NCBI RefSeq assembly: GCF_947507565.1
Contig: NC_089184.1
Location: 62,001-126,000, forward strand
Origin: Oscarella lobularis
Taxonomy: Eukaryota > Porifera > Homoscleromorpha > Homosclerophorida > Oscarellidae
DNA length: 64,000 bases
Direction of reading: 5' to 3'
A program made the translations under genes and the position numbers. The notes beneath the pieces are model-generated. The model was not told the DNA's origin. It saw nothing but the letters and a program-made list of their open reading frames with translations, and did not search any database. Below, one piece after another: positions 41,712 through 51,705 of the stretch (position 1 is the stretch's first letter; every line of letters starts with the position of its first letter).

Positions 41712-44700
41712 ATGAGCTTGCTTGCAACAAGTACACGAGTAAGTATCCGGGTGACGAAAGTAGTCAACTTACCCGTATTCGAATCGACTTTGAATCCGAT
41801 TTTTCGCCTCATGCAAGCCTGCAGCCGGTTTAGCCGCGTTTTTAGCGGCTCGCGCGACTATTTTATATTGCGTCGATGTTTCTCAAGCAACATGGACGCG
41901 AATTCGGCACGATTCAACGCGATTGGCATCCAAATGCTTTCGCACGTGCTCCACGATCAATTATTTCGCAGCGAAAACGACGAAATCGACGCCACGAAAC
42001 TCGCAGAATGTCGCGAACACTTAAAACGGCACGACTTGTGGAAAAAAACGACGACAACCGTACCGGAGACGAATTTTCGTCTTCCGTCGCTCGAAGGCGA
42101 AAATTTAGACGCGCACTTTCGAAAAATCGCTTCCGATCAAAACGAGCCCTATTTAACCCAAGCGAAACATTTAGTTGCTTCAAAATTCCCTCCCATGCCC
42201 GAAAAATGGAATTTCTCATCGGGATGGACTCAATATAATTGCCAAACAGGAAAATCAATTTCGATTGATTATCCTTCAGATGAAGGGCTCGTTTTCGATG
42301 TGGAAGTGTGCGTTCCCTATGGGCCAATGCCCGTATTAGCCGTAGCTGCGTCTCCTCAAGCGTGGTATTCTTGGACAAGTGACGTACTTGTATCAAGAAG
42401 ATCTTTATATGGCTGGCTTTCCATGGCAACGCCATCGAATTTAATTCCACTTGAAACGGTGGGAGACGAGTGCGAACCAAGGTCAGGCGAATGGTTAAAA
42501 AGACTCATTGTGGGTCATTCCGTCAGCTATGACAGAGCTCGTATCAAGGAACAATATTATATAAACGTAAGAAGAGGATTGGTCCCTCGCCTTTGTGACA
42601 TCATTGACCATATTTGGGGGCAAGTTACGTAACTTCTCTCTGATTGGTCGCATGCCTTTGTGACATCACACCTTACGTTCTAACTGAATGTTCTCTCGTT
42701 CCTCTGTAGAATACGCGAATGCGTTTTCTCGATACGCTGAGTCTTCACATGTGCGTCGCCGGATTGACGTCCTACCAGCGTGGCATGTACATGCGTAAAC
42801 GTCCCTCCTCGCAATCAACAACGAGTCAATGGAAGAGAGAAGGCACTCTCAATAATCTCGAAGACGTCTATCAATTCTACGTTGGAGACAAACCTCTCGA
42901 TAAGAGTCCAAGAGATGTATTCCTCAAGGGAAATCTTGACGAAATTTGCGAGAAATATCAATGTTTAATGACGTATTGCGCACGTGACGTGGCCGCCACG
43001 CACGACGTTTTTCGAGTCGTTTTTCCTCGCTTTCTCGAGCGTATGCCTCACCCAGTCACACTGGCCGGCATGCTGGAAATGGGAACGGCTTATTTGCCTG
43101 TTGATTCTAGTTGGATTGAATATATTAGTAACGCTGAACGATCCTATAACGACTTGGAAATGGATATGAAGCGAAATTTGATGAAATTGGCGGACGACGC
43201 TCTCAATTACGGCCACGGCAACCAGTAAGACAAAAAAAAAGATTTAATTCCTTTTTTATTTCTTATTTTAGATTTCGTAACGAACCTTGGCTGTGCAACT
43301 TGGATTGGAAAGTTCCGCGATATTTAAAAAAGAAATTGTATGACGACAAAGAAAGGAAAATTTATGAAGATGATTTTGATCTAATTCCGGGTTGGCGTCA
43401 ACATTTACCAGGCTACCCAAAGTAAGAAACATAAAAATAAATTTTCATATTTCTTATTGTGACGAAGTTGGTATCGAAAATTGTGTCCGCGAATTGGGGG
43501 CGAGGATTTTGATCCGGCGGCATTGGGTCCGTCGTTGATCAGCGCTCAAAATCGCACAGCACCGTGTTTATTGCGTCTATCATGGGACGGACATCCGCTC
43601 TATTATTTAAAAGGGCATGGATGGGGATGCGTTGTGCCTATTGGGGACAATGTACAGAGATTTGAAGAGTTATTGAGTCGCAGTCAAGACAAACATAAAA
43701 TGTACGATCCAAAAATAAAAAGATTTCTAACTATTCAAGATATTCTTTTTATAGTGTTGAGTATAAGGAAAACGCTTCTTTGGATGGGGTTATGTCCGAC
43801 AAGGATTTTGACGATTTGCTGAGTTTTTTGGATGAGGATATTGACGTGAGGGATATTGTGGAGAGCAGTCTTTGGCTTGCACAGGAAATGATTGAAGACG
43901 ACGGCGATTTGAGTAGTGAAATTAGAACGGTTCAAGCAGGAGAAGAAATTCTCGTTGATGATCCTCACTTGGGTCAGCTAAGGTTTCTTCCACTTCCTCA
44001 TAAGGTGAGAAGTAACGGATATATTAATTAAAGAGCGAGATTCTTCTGTTTTAGGATGGGGCAAAAAATAGAGTAGGAAACCCTTTGGCTAAGGCATTTC
44101 TTAGCAAGATGGAAGACGGCACGTTGAAGTCCGAAAGCGGCGATTTTGGTAGGCAAACACTTAAAATCAATAAGATTTTGTCATTTTGGAGAAACGCCAA
44201 GAAAAGAATCAGGTAATAATAGATACTCTAGTAGCGCTAGTATAAAAGATTTCCATAGCAATCAATTCGTTGTCTGGCTTGGTCCGCCTGAAAAATCATT
44301 CGGAGTGATATTGCCCCAATTGAGAGTAGCTGGCACTGTAACTAGACGAGCCGTTGAAGCAACGTGGCTCACAGCAAGCAATGCCAAAGTAGGCGAGAGT
44401 CAAATCAAATAAAAAAACTCGATTTCTATATAGGAAGATCGGCTTGGATCGGAGCAAAAAGCAATGATCCGAGCCCCGTCCGGCTATCATTTTGTCGGAG
44501 CCGACGTAGATAGTCAAGAATTGTGGATAGCGGCGATTTTAGGAGATGCCCACTTCGCTGGATTGCATGGTACAACAATTGACAAGAGAGCACTAACTTC
44601 AAATAAACAAACTTTACCAAAGGTTCCACTGCATTTGGATGGATGACTCTACAAGGCAAAAAAGTAGACGGTACTGATCTTCACAGTAAAACGGCGTCTA

Positions 44701-46004
44701 CAGTTGGAATTAGTCGAGATCACGCTAAAGTACAGGCCCGACATTTATAAGAGCTTTTCAAACGATTATCTTTTCCTACGAGGTTTTTAATTACGGGAGA
44801 ATTTATGGAGCGGGAGTCCCGTTTGCGATTCGCTTGTTGCGACAGTTTAATCATCAGCTGACTGAAGAGGAAGCCGCTGAGAAAGCGCGTCAGTTATATG
44901 CGTCAACGAAAGGAACAAGACGGTAAGCAAGAATTAAATGTGTGCGGCCAAGTTTTTTTCACTATTTAAAACTTCAGTTATGTTTTAACGGTGAGAGGAA
45001 TCGAATTGTGCTTGGAAAACGGTATAAGTTTCGACGAACGTGCCGAAATTTCAGCTGCAGAATATTGGGAACTGAAAAAAATCACAAGGCAAACTCTCAA
45101 ATTAGATTTCTAATAAATGATAATAATGCTATTAACGTAGGACTCGACAGAAACTCTTTTCGCGTCTCAGATGGTCCGGAGGAAGGTAAGAAAAAAAAAA
45201 CGAGAATAACTTTTAGTTTACCTATCATGATAGCGAATCAGAAATGTTCAATAAGCTAGAGACTGTCGTTTCCGAACGAGCTCCTCAAACTCCCGTTCTC
45301 GGCTGTAGAATTAGCCAGGCTTTAGATACTCCTATAGTTGGAGGAAGCGTGAGTTCAACGATAACAAAAATAAGATATTGATTAGTTGAGGACGTTTAGT
45401 TTAAAACGAGTCGAATTAATTGGGTCGTTCAGTCGTCGGCTGTCGACTATCTTCACTTGCTTCTTGTGTCGATGAGATGGTTGTTTGAGAAGTACGGCGT
45501 TAAGGGACAGTTTTGCATAAGCATTCACGACGAAGTATATATATATAGAACGCACGCGCTTCACATTCTCCTGATTATTTTTCACGCAAGGTACGATACT
45601 TGGTGCAGAGTGAGGATCGATATCAAGCCGCTTTGGCTCTTCAAATCAGCAATTTGCTGACTAGAGCCATGTTCGCTCATCAGCTAGGGATGAATGATCT
45701 TCCTCAAGTAGATATATAACTTTTTTGAAAAATAAAGTCACTTCATATTCGTTCTTTTTTTTTTTGTAGTCTGTGGCCTTTTTCAGTGCCGTAGACATTG
45801 ATAGAGTGCTTCGGAAAGAAGTGACAATGGACTGCAAGACGCCTTCGAATCCCCACGGCTTACACAAGGGTCACGGAATAGATTTCGGTTTGCAAGAGAA
45901 ACGAACCCAAATTTCAAACAAGAATCTCTTTTATTTATTTAGGAGAAGCAGTCGACATCTATGAAATTCTGAAAGCAACAAACAATGGATCGTTTGAAAA
46001 ATAA
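41712..46004 (+). CDS. POLG: Mitochondrial DNA polymerase gamma, catalytic subunit
   Basis: POLG replicates mtDNA. A basic presequence-like N-terminus ([20 protein letters not shown]) precedes the exonuclease domain (exo [12 protein letters not shown], exo [18 protein letters not shown], exo [16 protein letters not shown]). The polymerase domain has motif [19 protein letters not shown], motif [21 protein letters not shown] and motif [12 protein letters not shown], all with their catalytic acidic residues. The end [18 protein letters not shown] is nearly identical to the vertebrate block. About fifteen exons. One intron (from 42567) contains a MITE copy with a duplicated core. HIS7 follows on the same strand, with 66 nt between stop and start. 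Confidence 0.95.
42570..42690 (-). mobile_element. MITE-like element, copy E (POLG intron), duplicated core
   Basis: The core segment GATTGGTC...GCCTTTGTGACATCA appears twice in tandem, with CCATATTTGG at 42608-42617 and CGTAA-type ends. It fills almost the whole intron. Confidence 0.75.
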
Positions 46005-46070
46005 ATGAATAAATAATGGTGTCCTCTAGCGCGCGCTACTGCAATTCGAGAACTCTTTCCCTCTACGAGT

Positions 46071-47969
46071 ATGACAGTTGTGACGGTGATCGACTACGGT
46101 GCGGGCAATATACGAAGCCTCGTCAATGCGCTGAAGCACCTCGGCTACGAGGTACGCTTCGTCGAACGAGCAAACGACATCGAATCGGCATCTCGTCTCA
46201 TTTTTCCCGGCGTCGGAGCATTTGGAAGTGCAATGGACGGTCTAAACCGAAAAGAAGGCATCGTAGACGCACTAAAGAAGTATCTCCAAGCAAATCGCCC
46301 CTATCTCGGCATCTGCATCGGCCTGCAAACGCTTTTCGCCGCAAGCGAAGAAAGTCCACGTGCGAAAATCGACTTTTCTTCAAAAAACATCACCTTTTCA
46401 GTATTTCTATTTTAGATACTCCCGGTCTAGGTCTCATTCCGGCGACGATAAAGCGATTCGAATTCGACGACGTGGAGCATCCGCCCCCCGTTCCGCACAT
46501 GGGCTGGAACGGGCTCAAACCAACTCAAAATCAACGCTACTATTTCGTCCACTCGTACGCCGCCTTCGTCGACGACGTTCCCGTCGAATGGACCCTCGCT
46601 ACGACCGAATACGGCAAACGACGCTTTGTCAGCGTCGTTCGTCGCGGAAATATTTTAGCCACGCAATTTCATCCGGAAAAGAGTGGCTCCGTTGGTTTGG
46701 ACCTCATTCGTCGATTTGTTGAAGGAGTGGTGATGACGTCATCATCTACGTCATCATCCTCTATGGGACTGAGTATGAGAGTCATTGCCTGTCTTGACGT
46801 TAGATCTAATGATGACGGGGACCTTGTGGTTACCAAGGGTGATCATTATGACGTCAGAGAGAGAAAGACCACGGGATGTGTTCGAAATCTCGGTAAGCCA
46901 GTCGATTTGGCGGCGCGATATTATAAAGAAGGTGCCGATGAAATTACTTTCTTGAATATTACAAGTTTTCGCGGTTGCCCCATTCGAGATCAGCCCATGT
47001 TGGACGTCCTGCGACAAGCGTCCGAAAACGTCTTTGTTCCACTTACGGTGGGCGGAGGAATCCGCGACGTGGAATACGTTGACGAATCAGGCACTTCTCA
47101 ACACTATTCCGCACTCGAAATAGCAACAGAGTATTTCAAATCAGGAGCTGATAAAGTTTCCATAGGCAGCGACGCCGTTTTCGCTGCACAAGCTTTCCTC
47201 GCGTCAGGACGAACAAAAACGGGCAAAACATCTATAGAATTGATAGCTAAAGCATATGGCCGTCAGGCAAGCGCATAATAATCACACTAGCGACGTAAAG
47301 TAAACGTAACGTGACTTCCAAATATGGTCAATGATGTCACAAAGGCAAGCAACCAATCAAGATGAAGTTACGATACGTTGCGTCGCTAGCGTGAATCTCG
47401 CCCTTAAAAACAACGAGAAAAAGAATAGAATCGTTTTTCTTTAGGCTGTTGTCATCTCCGTTGATCCTAAGCGTGAGTACGTTGAAGGACCCAGTGTTGC
47501 TGTTGGTAAGCACGTGATTCAAACTAGCCAACCAGGTCCCAATGGGGAGCTATACTGTTGGTATCGATGCACAATCAACGGCGGACGTCGCGTCACCGAT
47601 CTAGACGTCTGGGATTTAGTACAAGCATGCGAAGAACTCGGCGCTGGTGAGATATTACTCAATTCTATTGATCGAGACGGGTAAGAAATACATCAATTAG
47701 CAGGGGGGATAATTATTTATAATATCCTATCCAGAACAAAGAGTGGCTATGACGTGGAATTGATATCTGACGTCAAAAAAGCGGTGAGAATTCCCGTCAT
47801 AGCATCGAGCGGTGCCGGATGCGTGGAACACTTTTCCCAAGTGTTCGAGCGCGCTAAACCCGACGCCGTTCTCGCCGCGGGAATATTCCATCGACGCGAA
47901 GTCTCTATCGAGTCCGTCAAAAAGCATCTTTACGAGAGCGGAATACCGGTGCGACTGGACAACATTTAA
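46071..47969 (+). CDS. HIS7: Imidazole glycerol phosphate synthase, HisH-HisF fusion
   Basis: This bifunctional enzyme of histidine biosynthesis uses glutamine-derived ammonia to turn PRFAR into imidazole glycerol phosphate and AICAR. The N-terminal amidotransferase has [16 protein letters not shown], the nucleophile Cys in [12 protein letters not shown], and the His-Glu pair in [10 protein letters not shown] short Ser/Thr-rich linker joins the cyclase: [10 protein letters not shown] (first catalytic Asp), [50 protein letters not shown] (second Asp), [23 protein letters not shown] and ALAAGIFHR-like [11 protein letters not shown]. All catalytic residues are present. Four exons; the second intron is GC-AG (47267-47444) and carries a MITE. 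The fusion is of the fungal/plant type. Intron structure and neighbours argue against bacterial contamination. Confidence 0.95.
47282..47394 (+). mobile_element. MITE-like element, copy B (HIS7 intron), complete
   Basis: This is a 113-nt element with ends TCACACTAGCGACGTAAA and, inward from the right, TCACGCTAGCGACGCAACG. The core has CCAAATATGG (47318-47327), TGATGTCACAAAGGC and AACCAATCA. It lies inside the GC-AG intron of HIS7. Confidence 0.85.
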
Positions 47970-48015
47970 AATAAAAAAATGTCTCTATATTATTTATTGA
48001 TTTGCGAGGAGACGT

Positions 48016-48903
48016 CTAGCTACTTTTTCCCAGCGGCCAAATTGTCTTCAAAAATCTCTTCCACATCGAAGTGCGATTCTGCTCAAACGGAGACTTTTCT
48101 TCCGTTGTGGAAACCGGTGTCTCTCCCCCTGTTGACCTAGTAACGGTCACCTATAGCAACGACAGAGTATTTCTCACAGTAAGTCCAATATGTGTCTAGT
48201 TTAGTCCAACCGTTTCGTTTCCGTGTGAATCGCGCTTTCGCGTCGTCGTCTCAACGGTCTATCAAAAATGATTTAATTAAATCAAAGGTGACGTCATCTT
48301 ACTCACTCCATCAGGACGTCGAACTGTTGAAACACTGACGCTAGAATAAGTGGCTTGAACCTCCGGGACTCGTTTAATGACGTCACTCAATGACGTATCC
48401 AAATCTGAAGGTAATATTTAATTAATATTACGCTGACCTTTTGTTCGTCTCCTTTATACCTGTATCGAGAGTCGGTTTGTTCTGGGGATTGATTACGAGG
48501 TCAGTACGTAGATGTACCCTGAATTTTATAGTGCTTACTGTTTTATCTTTATCAGGGTTTTGAAATTGTCTCCAGAAGGGATCGTTTGGATCTTTGAGCA
48601 TTTGTTCGCGTGGTGACGTCATCTTCATCATCGCGCCGCCGCCGCGACGAGAAGCTCCATGCAATTCATCCATCATCTCTTGCATTTGTCGGAAGAGAGT
48701 TTCAGCCGACGAGAAATGAAATCTGGAAGAGAATCTCTCTAAAAATTGAGGTACAATGGTGCAATGTTTGCGAACCCTTGGCTAAAAGTGTCCATGTAGT
48801 CGTCGTCGCCGTCGTCGTCGTCGTCGCCCAGACCACCGAAAAAGAATCTGAACTCGCGGAAAGGATCTTCGTCGTCTCCGCCTCGAAAGAAGCGGCGATT
48901 CAT
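48016..48903 (-). CDS. HAX1: HAX1-like protein
   Basis: HAX1 is a mitochondrial intermembrane-space factor linked to CLPB and cell survival. The N-terminus MNRRFFRGGDDEDPFREFRF is followed by a Gly/Asp-rich acidic stretch with DYMDTFSQG, then MQEMMDELHGASRRGGGAMM, MTSPREQMLKDPNDPFWRQF, LDTSLSDVIKRVPEVQATYS, a TVTRSTGGETP-like segment recalling the HAX1 ETTVTR block, and WKRFLKTIWPLGKSS at the end. The order of acidic region, DSMLK-like LREQMLKDP block, DLD and terminal aromatic/basic residues fits HAX1. Sequence similarity is weak outside these blocks, so the name is tentative. Convergent with HIS7. Confidence 0.55.
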
Positions 48904-49111
48904 CGCGACGTCACGGCGAGTCTAACGTGCGTTATTCTGAGAAAGTGTTGGACGACGATCCGGCAAATCGACGGCGAATCTCGACAGCCGAGCGGCTCAA
49001 CGTAACCGTTTCGACGATAATAAGGTAAAAGGAACTGTAAATTCAGTTCCGCGTCGGTCAGTAGTTCGTGTGCAGCGCTCTTTCTTTTCTTTTTTTTCTC
49101 TCTCTCTATTC

Positions 49112-49246
49112 AGACCGTCTGGAAATCTCATTGCTTCGACCCAATGCAAGCGTCATCGACAGGACATCATCTTCTTCGAGAGAAACGGCTTGAAACACGG
49201 CAAATTCATCCTGCTTCATCGTCCAATACCCAAAATGTAGATAAAA
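49112..49246 (+). pseudogene. ELP1: Orphan exon similar to Elongator subunit ELP1
   Basis: After a pyrimidine tract and CAG (a good acceptor), the frame reads [20 protein letters not shown] followed by [12 protein letters not shown], which lines up with the ELP1/IKAP segment [30 protein letters not shown]. It ends in a stop about 45 codons in (or at a weak GTAGAT donor). No other ELP1 exon was found on either side. It could be a captured exon, a pseudogene remnant or an assembly break. Confidence 0.65.
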
Positions 49247-49283
49247 GATGATCGACGGTTTTTTTTTGTTTTGTAGGCACATT

Positions 49284-49598
49284 CACCTCCGGGCCCCGAG
49301 GTGACTAAATAAAACCGGCCCAACTCTTGAGCCAGAGAGGTTAAACGTGGCTTGAACGCAGGGGATTCAATCTCCTACTCCAGTGGCATGAGTGATAAAC
49401 TGCCACCCCACTTAGGAAGACGCGGTGGGTCACAATAGCGGTCCCCCTGGAATCAGGCCGGCAGAACTCACATCCGAGCGCTGCCGGTCCCAGGCGTCCG
49501 AGCCGGGAGACTAAACAGGCTCTAACTCCGACGGGGGAGTAGTGAGGTTGATCCCCCACCAAACCGAAGCCTGTACGGACCCCTGCGGTCCGTGCAGG
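49284..49598. repeat. Hairpin-rich structured block, possible SINE or structured RNA
   Basis: Successive inverted repeats are visible: 49284-49303 (20-nt near-palindrome), 49383-49388 with 49401-49406, 49446-49450 plus 49458-49464 with 49481-49487 plus 49490-49494, 49533-49538 with 49552-49557, and 49570-49581 with 49587-49598 (12-bp stem, 5-nt loop). The block is more GC-rich than its flanks and has no supported ORF. Confidence 0.6.
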
Positions 49599-50058
49599 TG
49601 GACAGCAGAAGAGGGGACACCCATGCGCAAATTTTTTCAAAGTTTCCGGTTTACTTCCGGGTTTTATTTTAATAAAATTTCAAACGTGACTGCTGCTACT
49701 TTTGACGCAAAGACGCGATACTCCGCGTGCGCGTTAGCTTAGGAACTCTCCCACTACCCTATCGTTTGTTACTTTTGCCTCCATACCCTGGAGATCAAAA
49801 GCTGCAACTTTCATGCAAAAAAAATAGTACTCTTCTCTTCTCTTCTCGTTGGCATCGATTCTAAAGAGGTCACCCCAAACCATAGTCCATAGAAAAGCGT
49901 TCACAATGACGGGCGGCTTCGCATACGTTTAATTAATTAATCAATGTCGTCATTGTATGGTCAATGGAATTCCCCTTGGCCGTGGGAGCGCTCTTCTCCC
50001 CGCTTTTCTCCCCGCTTTTCGTGAGAGAGTCTTCTGCGAAGGGAGAAGTACGACTCTC

Positions 50059-50078
50059 GTACGTACGTACGTACGTAC
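50059..50078. repeat. (GTAC)5 palindromic microsatellite
   Basis: This is a perfect five-unit GTAC repeat upstream of the sushi gene. Confidence 0.9.
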
Positions 50079-50461
50079 CTAGTGTCTGAAAATCGCGCCC
50101 GGAACCGGTGGGTCACTATCTAATATACCAACCTTAGTCAAAACATTCTCAGCTGCGAACGCCGAACCGCGCGCGCGGGAAGCCAAACCCGAACTCCCGT
50201 ACTCCTCGAACTTCGTAGTTTTTTCCTTCCTACGCCGTCCCAAACACACACACTCCAAGAAAAAAATAAGGGAGTTGCACAATCAAACCTGTAGTAACTA
50301 GATCTACTGTACATCCTTCTTTTTCTCGGAGTATTTTCCCGCCGGCACTTAATTGCGCAATTAATATCCCCAATCTTGTGACTCGCTCTCATAATTCCCT
50401 GACGATATTAGGATAGACTACAAGTAGACTAGCGCTCATTCCTAGCATACATTCTCTCGTC

Positions 50462-51383
50462 ATGCAGCCCATCTACCTCTTCATCGGCGTCGCGCTCAGT
50501 CTCTTCTCTTACTCCGCAGTAGGGAGAAAGGAAAAATACTGCCCTACTCCCCCTCCAATTTCCAACGCAACCCGTTGGTACAGTTGCCGGAATATCAACG
50601 GTCGCATCGACTGTTGCGGGACGCGTTTGTGCGTGCGTGACGCCTACGTCGAGTACAGATGCGACGAAGGGTTCAAATTTAATGAGAAACGCGCTAAGAG
50701 ACGGTGCAAGTCGTGGAAAGGACGAAAACCCGAGTGCTTGCCTAGAGGAGGTACCTATGCTACTAATACAATATCTCAACAATATTGTAGTCTCAGGCTA
50801 TTGCAAGGCGCCCGAGGGTTTGACAAATAGCGAAAACAGGACGTTCAAAACGGGCGAAAAGTTTATAATGAACTGCTCGAAAGGTTTTGAGCTTCCGGAC
50901 AATCGCACGTACGCCTCTATCCTATGCCAGGAGAATGGCAAATGGAACGGAACGTACGAAATCTGCAGTCCCATAAAATGCCCTTTACCTCCAAAAGAAT
51001 TCGACGGCGCCGAACGACTCCGTGTAACGAAGCTGTCAGAAAACGGGACGGCTTTCTATACGTGTCTGGGTTCCGAAAAGGAAGTGATGATGAAGTGCTC
51101 GAATGGCTCGTGGATTGGGGATCCGTTCGACTGTCAAGGTGACTGCTTCACCGATACGCTGTTTAATAATTCTCATGATGAAAACGTTCCTGTTGTCGTT
51201 CGCTCGCGAAGGGAGCGGGTCAAATCCGATCGAAAGGTCCGATTACGATGCAAGATCAAGAAGCAGAAGATCGTCAGCGGTGATCGAGTCGCCCACTGCG
51301 AGAACGGCGCTTGGATAGTGAAGGAAATTCCCGTTTGCACCTATCAACGGAAAGACAACAACGTTTCTCCTGTCACATGCTAA
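50462..51383 (+). CDS. Secreted protein with four sushi (CCP) modules
   Basis: Two exons (50462-50750 and 50791-51383) are joined by a 40-nt GT-AG intron. A signal peptide is clear (MQPIYLFIGVALSLFSYSAV). Four Cys-rich modules follow. The first is unusual, with extra Cys in CCGTRLCV; the second spans YCKAPEGLTNS to WNGTYEIC; the third KCPLPPKEF to GDPFDC; the fourth DCFTDTLF to IPVC. Conserved Cys, Gly and Trp positions fit CCP modules. Several N-glycosylation sequons are present. There is no membrane span, so it is probably secreted. No orthologue is recognised; adhesion or complement-like roles are typical for such proteins. Confidence 0.8.
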
Positions 51384-51705
51384 AGTAGAGTGTCCCTTGC
51401 TTTAGTCATGCAATAAATGTGTGCACAATAAGGCGTAAGAGTCCTCTTTTACCGCAGAACAGACGACGAGGAACGAAATCCTTTGCGTGAGGCATGCGCA
51501 GTGAGCCGACAACCGGAAGTGCAAAAATCCCCTTTTGAATTTAGCCCGAAGGCTGGAACTTCCCTAATGCATTATCTATTCTACTATGACATAATGGACA
51601 AACGGAATATAGGGGCATAAGTAAGTCTAGAGCACAAAAACAAGTCAAAAAAAAAGAAAATTTGCTATGTAAACAGCAGCATAAATATATCGCGTAGTAC
51701 TGTTT
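51384..51705. other. Intergenic, sushi gene to ZNF608/609
   Basis: This 322-nt gap lies between convergent genes. AATAAA near 51412 suits the sushi gene 3' end. Nothing else was seen. Confidence 0.5.

Larger units (their letters stand above)
48904..50461. other. Gene-poor island, HAX1 upstream to sushi gene
   Basis: This is the second-longest stretch without an intact gene. It holds the HAX1 5' side, an isolated ELP1-like exon (49112-49246), a 315-nt hairpin-rich block (49284-49598), then about 850 nt with (GTAC)5 at 50059-50078 and no recognisable gene. The mixture of an orphan exon and structured repeat looks like a transposable-element landing zone. Confidence 0.5.

Noticed and set aside
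46071-47969. HIS7 as bacterial contamination
   Set aside because: The gene has spliceosomal introns, a host MITE in one intron, and flanks continuous with POLG and a HAX1-like gene.
49284-49598. 5S rRNA or tRNA gene in the hairpin block
   Set aside because: The sequence does not match 5S rRNA, and only a weak B-box-like GGATTCAATC is present without a cloverleaf.
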